Shown here piece after piece: positions 59,901 to 64,000 of a DNA stretch of 64,000 bases. Location: contig JAZUBQ010000001.1 of assembly GCA_045638525.1 (NCBI GenBank), positions 1 to 64,000 on the forward strand, in the 5' to 3' direction. The DNA comes from SIG452 sp045638525 (GTDB lineage Bacteria; Bacillota; Clostridia; UMGS1840). Position 1 is the first letter of the stretch; each line of letters begins with the position of its first letter. The notes beneath the pieces are model-generated. The model ran no database searches, was not told the DNA's origin, and worked only from the letters and a program-made list of their open reading frames with translations. Made by a program: the position numbers and the translations under genes.

Positions 59901-60809
59901 TTATAAAACAGAAGTGATGTCTTCTTTCATACGGATTGCTTCTTTTCTTGCGTATTCACAGAAAGCTTCACCCTCTGCGCCTGCTTTCTGATATGCACAC
60001 ATAATTCCACGGCTGGAGTTTACCACAGCGCCCATACCGTCTTTATCAAACAGATGTGCAATATCCTGTGCGGTACCGCCCTGTGCGCCGTAACCGGGTA
60101 CTAAGAACACGGTGTTTGACATAATGGCACGCAGTTTTTTGGACTGTTCGGGATAGGTTGCGCCAACTACCGCACCAACGGAGGAATAACCCAAATCGTT
60201 GATGGTGGATTCACCCCATTTGTTTACCATTTTTGCAACTTTTACATAAATTTCTTCGCCGTCCAACACCAAATCCTGCAGTTCACCGCTGGAGGGGTTA
60301 GAGGTTTTCACCAGTACGAAAATGCCTTTGTCAAATTCTTCGCAACGTTTTACGAAAGGAAGGATACCGTCACTTCCGAGATACGGATTTACGGTTAAGG
60401 AATCGGGTTCAAAGGCTCTGTCCGCTTCCCCAAACAACTGGGTTTTACCTAAGTATGCGGTTGCATAGGCATCGGAGGTAGAACCGATATCATTACGTTT
60501 GCCGTCTGCGATGACATAAAAGCCTTTTTCTTTGGCATATTTGATGGTTTCATAATAAGCACGGATTCCTTCCAGACCATACATTTCATAGTATGCAGAC
60601 TGGGGTTTTACCGCAGGAACGATGTCACAAAGTGCATCCATCAGACCTTTGTTAAATTCCAAAATTGCTTCTGCGGCAGCTTTGAAGGTTTTGCCGTGTT
60701 CTTTTTCTGCTTTTTCCAAAATGTAGGTTGGGATATAGGATAACACCGGGTCTAAACCTGCCACGGTGGGGTTATTCATTGTTTTGATTTTTTGCAATAA
60801 TTCTCTCAT
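59901..60809 (-). CDS. pyrF: Orotidine 5'-phosphate decarboxylase (long type)
   Basis: 302 residues. TVAGLDPVLSYIP start, the catalytic DGKRNDIGSTSDAYA motif near residue 100, NPYLGSDGI, VLVKTSNPSSGE and VPGYGAQGG. The length of about 300 residues and the DGKRxDIGST form mark the type 2 family. It makes UMP from OMP. pyrE, which supplies OMP, is not in the window. Confidence 0.95.
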   Translation of the reverse strand: MRELLQKIKTMNNPTVAGLDPVLSYIPTYILEKAEKEHGKTFKAAAEAILEFNKGLMDALCDIVPAVKPQSAYYEMYGLEGIRAYYETIKYAKEKGFYVIADGKRNDIGSTSDAYATAYLGKTQLFGEADRAFEPDSLTVNPYLGSDGILPFVKRCEEFDKGIFVLVKTSNPSSGELQDLVLDGEEIYVKVAKMVNKWGESTINDLGYSSVGAVVGATYPEQSKKLRAIMSNTVFLVPGYGAQGGTAQDIAHLFDKDGMGAVVNSSRGIMCAYQKAGAEGEAFCEYARKEAIRMKEDITSVL

Positions 60810-60826
60810 CTATTGTGATTCCTTTC

Positions 60827-62095
60827 TTAGGATAATTTCAGCTTACCGTCGGTGATAACGATTTTCACTTTTCCTGTCAGTTCCTTTCCGTAGTAAGGAG
60901 AGTTCTTGCTTTTGGAAATGGTGTTTTCGGGAGTGGGTACCCAGGTTTCGTCCAGATCACAAACGGTGATATTTGCGGTTTCGCCCACTTTGATTTGAGC
61001 GGGAGTGATATTTAAAATCTTACAAGGAGTATCTGCCATCAGTTTTGCAAGTTGGGGTAAGCTCAGTTTCCCGGTTTTGTAAAGACAAGTGCAACCAACA
61101 GCAAACGAGGTTTCCAGACCGATGATACCGTTTAAGGCGTGGTCAAATTCAATTTTCTTTTCATCAAAATGATGAGGAGCGTGGTCAGTTGCAATGGCGT
61201 CGATGGTGCCGTCCTGCAAACCTTCAATAATTGCCGCTACGTCAAAAGCTTCTCGTAAGGGCGGATTCATTTTTGCGTGAGTATCATATCCTTCACAAGC
61301 TTCATCGGTTAAAGAAAAATAATGAGGACAAGTATCACAAGTCACTTGCACCCCTTCTTTTTTTGCGTTACGGATTAACTCTACGCTTCCTTTGGTGCTG
61401 ATATGAGTGATATGCACCGGCACATTGTAGCTTTTTGCCAGAATAATTTCTCTTGCAGTTGCCACTTCTTCAGCCGCACGGGTAATTCCACGGAGTCCCA
61501 GACGGTCTGCGGTGGCACCTTCGTTCATTACGCCGCCGTTGACCAGAGATAAATCTTCACTGTGGCAAACTACAGGCATGCCTGCCATATGGGCATAACG
61601 CAGAGCCTGACGCATGGTGTTGGAATCGGATACTGGTTTTCCGTCGTCGGAAATTGCCACAGCACCATGTGCTTTTAATTCCATAATTTCGGTTAATTCT
61701 TTGCCTTCCAGACCTTTGGTGATTGCCGCTACGGGGAACACCTTGGCATAACCGAATTTGTCAGCTTTGTTGATGATGTATTCCACAACGGGTACGTTAT
61801 CGGTAACCGGATTGGTGTTGGGCATTGCCGCTACGCCCCAGAAGCCGCCGTGAAGTGCCGCTTTGGTTCCGGATTCAATATCTTCTTTGTAGGTAAAGCC
61901 GGGGTCTCTCATATGGGTATGCATATCAAAAAAGGAGGGGAAGGCGGTTTTGCCTGCACAGTCAATCACCTGGTCCGCAGAGTCTGCGATATTTGCCTCA
62001 ATTTTGGCAATCACACCGTCTGTAATCAGAATATCCTGATGTTCGGTAACAGATTCGGTGGTAACAACACTAAGATTTTTCAGTAAAATGGTCAT
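60827..62095 (-). CDS. pyrC: Dihydroorotase
   Basis: 422 residues, type I dihydroorotase: metal His in DMHTHMRDPGFTYKED, VCHSEDLSLV, VHITHISTKGSVELI, CDTCPHYFSLT and AIATDHAPHHFDEK, ending with the beta-sandwich domain. It closes carbamoyl aspartate to dihydroorotate. It lies 21 bases after pyrB. Confidence 0.96.
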   Translation of the reverse strand: MTILLKNLSVVTTESVTEHQDILITDGVIAKIEANIADSADQVIDCAGKTAFPSFFDMHTHMRDPGFTYKEDIESGTKAALHGGFWGVAAMPNTNPVTDNVPVVEYIINKADKFGYAKVFPVAAITKGLEGKELTEIMELKAHGAVAISDDGKPVSDSNTMRQALRYAHMAGMPVVCHSEDLSLVNGGVMNEGATADRLGLRGITRAAEEVATAREIILAKSYNVPVHITHISTKGSVELIRNAKKEGVQVTCDTCPHYFSLTDEACEGYDTHAKMNPPLREAFDVAAIIEGLQDGTIDAIATDHAPHHFDEKKIEFDHALNGIIGLETSFAVGCTCLYKTGKLSLPQLAKLMADTPCKILNITPAQIKVGETANITVCDLDETWVPTPENTISKSKNSPYYGKELTGKVKIVITDGKLKLS

Positions 62096-62116
62096 AGATT
62101 CGTCTCCTCTCTTTTA

Positions 62117-63034
62117 TTATGCACGGTTGATGAAGGTGTCAAGCACAGCCATACGAACTGCCACCCCGTTGGTTACCTGTTCATCAATCACAGATTTTTC
62201 AGGCGAATACAACAGAGATTGCAATTCCAGTCCACGGTTTACCGGACCGGGATGCATAATCAAAGCACCTTCTTTTGCCAGTTTCATTCTTTCTTCATTT
62301 ACGCCGAAATATTTGGCATATTCATATCCGGAGGGGAAGAAGCAGTTTTTCTGACGCTCCAACTGCAGTCTTAAAGGCATCACCACGTCGGCATCACGGA
62401 TTGCCTTGTCCACATCGGTATACATTTTCACGCCTAAGCTTTCCAAATCATTGGGAAGCAAGGTTCTGGGGCCTGCCATAACCACTTCGGCACCTAATTT
62501 CAACAACCCGTAGGTGTCACTTCTTGCCACACGGCTGTGATAAATGTCACCGATGATGGCAACTTTTTTGCCCTCCACGGTACCCATTTTTTCATACATA
62601 GTGAAGAAATCAAGCAAAGCCTGGGTGGGATGCTCATTCATACCATCTCCTGCGTTGATAACCGAAGCACTCACATTTTGTGCAACCAGATGCGGTGCTC
62701 CTGCGTTTTCGTGACGGATGATGAAACAATCATTGCCCATGGCATTTAAAGTTCGGGTAGTGTCGATTAAGGTTTCCCCTTTTTTCACAGAACTGGAAGA
62801 CACCGCCATATTGGAAGCAATGGCTCCCAGATATTTGGAGGCAAGTTCAAATGAAGTTCGGGTTCGGGTGCTGTTTTCGTAAAATAAAGTCATCACAGAT
62901 TTTCCTGCTAAATTGGTGGCTTTTTTACAATCGGAGAAAATGATTTTTTTCATTTCCTTCGCTTTGTTCAAAATAAATTGAATTTGGTCAGCATCTAAAT
63001 TTTTGATGCCCAGTAAGTCTTTTTCAAATTTCAT
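62117..63034 (-). CDS. pyrB: Aspartate carbamoyltransferase, catalytic subunit
   Basis: 305 residues: carbamoyl-phosphate motif FYENSTRTRTSFELASKYLG, SSVKKGETLIDTTRTLN, HPTQALLDFFTM and MHPGPVNRGLE. It is the first gene of the pyr run. A regulatory subunit gene pyrI is not seen beside it, so feedback by CTP through PyrI is not indicated. Confidence 0.96.
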   Translation of the reverse strand: MKFEKDLLGIKNLDADQIQFILNKAKEMKKIIFSDCKKATNLAGKSVMTLFYENSTRTRTSFELASKYLGAIASNMAVSSSSVKKGETLIDTTRTLNAMGNDCFIIRHENAGAPHLVAQNVSASVINAGDGMNEHPTQALLDFFTMYEKMGTVEGKKVAIIGDIYHSRVARSDTYGLLKLGAEVVMAGPRTLLPNDLESLGVKMYTDVDKAIRDADVVMPLRLQLERQKNCFFPSGYEYAKYFGVNEERMKLAKEGALIMHPGPVNRGLELQSLLYSPEKSVIDEQVTNGVAVRMAVLDTFINRA

Positions 63035-63066
63035 AATCCCTATGTTCGACTCCTTCCCGTTATCGG

Positions 63067-63078
63067 TTTATCGATAAA
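63067..63078. promoter_or_regulatory. 12-bp palindrome in the pyrB leader
   Basis: TTTATCGATAAA, a perfect palindrome, lies between the pyrB -10 and the gene, about 20 bases into the transcript. It could be an operator. Confidence 0.35.
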
Positions 63079-63101
63079 AATATACAAACTTATACTTATA
63101 T

Positions 63102-63130
63102 AGTATAGCACATTGTTTTTTGTTTGTCTA
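63102..63130 (-). promoter_or_regulatory. Promoter of the pyr operon
   Basis: TAGACA (63130-63125), 17-bp spacer, TATACT (63107-63102) on the minus strand, giving a leader of only about 60 bases. Confidence 0.7.
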
Positions 63131-63193
63131 TAGTTTTGCCCCATTTTTTTCGTGTTTTTTATTGGTTTTTCCCCATCTTTTCCCCGTTTCAAA

Positions 63194-63222
63194 TTGACAA
63201 ATGTTTTTGGGTATGTTAAAAT
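63194..63222 (+). promoter_or_regulatory. Promoter of the dGTPase-like gene
   Basis: TTGACA (63194-63199), 17-bp spacer, TAAAAT (63217-63222), 33 bases before the start at 63256. Confidence 0.75.
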
Positions 63223-63255
63223 GGAAGAATCCTTGGAATACGAAAGGAATTTCTT

Positions 63256-64000
63256 ATGAATATCTACCATTCCCTGTCACCCGAACTGCAGGAGAAAATC
63301 CGTGAAGATTTTTCGGGAAGCTATATTCTGGAAGACACTGCCATCCGCAGAGATAGAAATCACGATCAGGCATCTCTCTGGAGAAGCTGTTATCTTCGTG
63401 ATGTTGAAAAAATTATGCATTCCCCATATTTCAACCGCTATACCGACAAAACGCAGGTATTTGCTTTTTATAAAAATGACGACATCACCCGTCGCGCCTT
63501 TCACGTGCAGTTGGTGTCAAGAATCGCCCGAAACATCGGCAGAATGTTACATTTAAACCTGGATTTGATCGAAGCCATCGCTTTGGGGCACGACATCGGT
63601 CACACCCCTTTTGGACATGCAGGAGAACGGTTTTTAAACGAACTTTCTTTAGAACATTCGGGCAGATATTTTCACCACAATGTGCACAGCGTGCGGGTTC
63701 TGGACGGTATTTTCCGTCACAATATTTCCATGCAAACCTTAGACGGCATCCTTTGCCACAACGGAGAAAGCGAGCAAAAAGAATACCGAATTGCACCTCT
63801 GTCCGGTTTTTCAGAGTTTGATAAAAAGGTGGAACAGTGTTACCACAGTGCAGATGCTGTGAAAAAACTTGTTCCCTCCACTTTAGAAGGATGCGTAGTG
63901 AAAATTTGCGACCTGATCGCTTACTTGGGCAAAGACCGCCAGGATGCTTTGAAAACCGAAACACTTTCCTCCGAGGAGTTGTTTTCCGACACTTCGCTGG
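63256..64000 (+). CDS. dGTPase-like HD-domain protein, cut by the right edge
   Basis: ATG 63256 with GAAAGGA upstream; 248 codons are visible and the C-terminus is missing. RRAFHVQLVSRIARNIGRML, then the HD motif ALGHDIGHTPFGHAGE near residues 109-124, and HNVHSVRVLD, are the deoxyguanosinetriphosphate triphosphohydrolase pattern. The N-terminus has the RRDRNHDQASLWRSCYLRD segment rather than the shorter form of canonical Dgt. Such enzymes cleave dNTPs to nucleoside and triphosphate. It is divergent from pyrB. Confidence 0.85.
   Translation, partial: MNIYHSLSPELQEKIREDFSGSYILEDTAIRRDRNHDQASLWRSCYLRDVEKIMHSPYFNRYTDKTQVFAFYKNDDITRRAFHVQLVSRIARNIGRMLHLNLDLIEAIALGHDIGHTPFGHAGERFLNELSLEHSGRYFHHNVHSVRVLDGIFRHNISMQTLDGILCHNGESEQKEYRIAPLSGFSEFDKKVEQCYHSADAVKKLVPSTLEGCVVKICDLIAYLGKDRQDALKTETLSSEELFSDTSL

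Overview
The window looks like chromosome from an anaerobic, endospore-forming member of the Clostridia. It carries spoIIGA-sigE, an alpha/beta-type spore protein, a SCIFF-type radical SAM maturase, a TM1266-family regulator, the type II form of HPF, RemB next to gyrBA, and S-layer homology domains. Base composition is moderate to low GC, and the left 13.5 kb is clearly more AT-rich and repeat-rich than the rest. There is no rRNA operon and no CRISPR array. The exact genus cannot be set from the sequence alone.

Layout. 1-3376: a large BspA-like leucine-rich repeat surface protein that runs off the left edge. 3.8-8.58 kb: the right end of integrative element 1 (zinc-ribbon protein, XRE repressor, HUH replication initiator, small proteins, excisionase, tyrosine integrase). 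8.58-13.66 kb: a second, compact integrative element 2 (integrase and XRE repressor facing one way, a six-gene excisionase/HTH operon facing the other). Both end in the same 45-bp piece of a tRNA-fMet gene, so they sit in tandem at the 3' end of that tRNA. 13.6-13.9 kb: tRNA-fMet and tRNA-Leu behind one strong promoter. 14-20.8 kb: sporulation genes (sigE, spoIIGA, SASP), a Xer-type recombinase, a YjbQ-like protein, RNase R, a TM1266 regulator and HPF. 20.9-27 kb: a fumarase alpha subunit, a 1,019-residue double glycosyltransferase, and a tRNA wobble-uridine modification pair (U32 protein plus TrmR).

26.9-28.2 kb holds a minute DUF559 gene unit bounded by inverted double-hairpin repeats, an unrecognised gene, and a palindromic repeat of the same general design. 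A further copy lies directly upstream of era. 28.2-34 kb: prmA, then remB-gyrB-gyrA. 34-50 kb is envelope and housekeeping: polysaccharide deacetylase, MutS2, a thioesterase, an M24 peptidase, rpsU, rsmI-trmN6, three secreted or membrane-anchored proteins (serine-rich, metallophosphatase-like, SLH), an NAGPA-domain protein, an ECF S-like membrane protein, MntP and Era. 50.5-56 kb: an M18 aminopeptidase, CoaE, the SCIFF maturase, TrmL, an aminotransferase and an Lrp-type regulator, closely packed on the minus strand. 56-63 kb: thrS behind the pyrimidine genes pyrB-pyrC-pyrF-pyrK-pyrD. The right edge cuts a dGTPase-like HD-domain gene.

For novelty, the points I would follow first are the DUF559 unit with double-hairpin terminal inverted repeats and its related palindromic repeats, and element 2. 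Element 2 looks like a small satellite-type island with mutually exclusive overlapping promoters and a cluster of helically phased 15-bp palindromes. All functions are inferred from sequence motifs and family knowledge; no database search was run.
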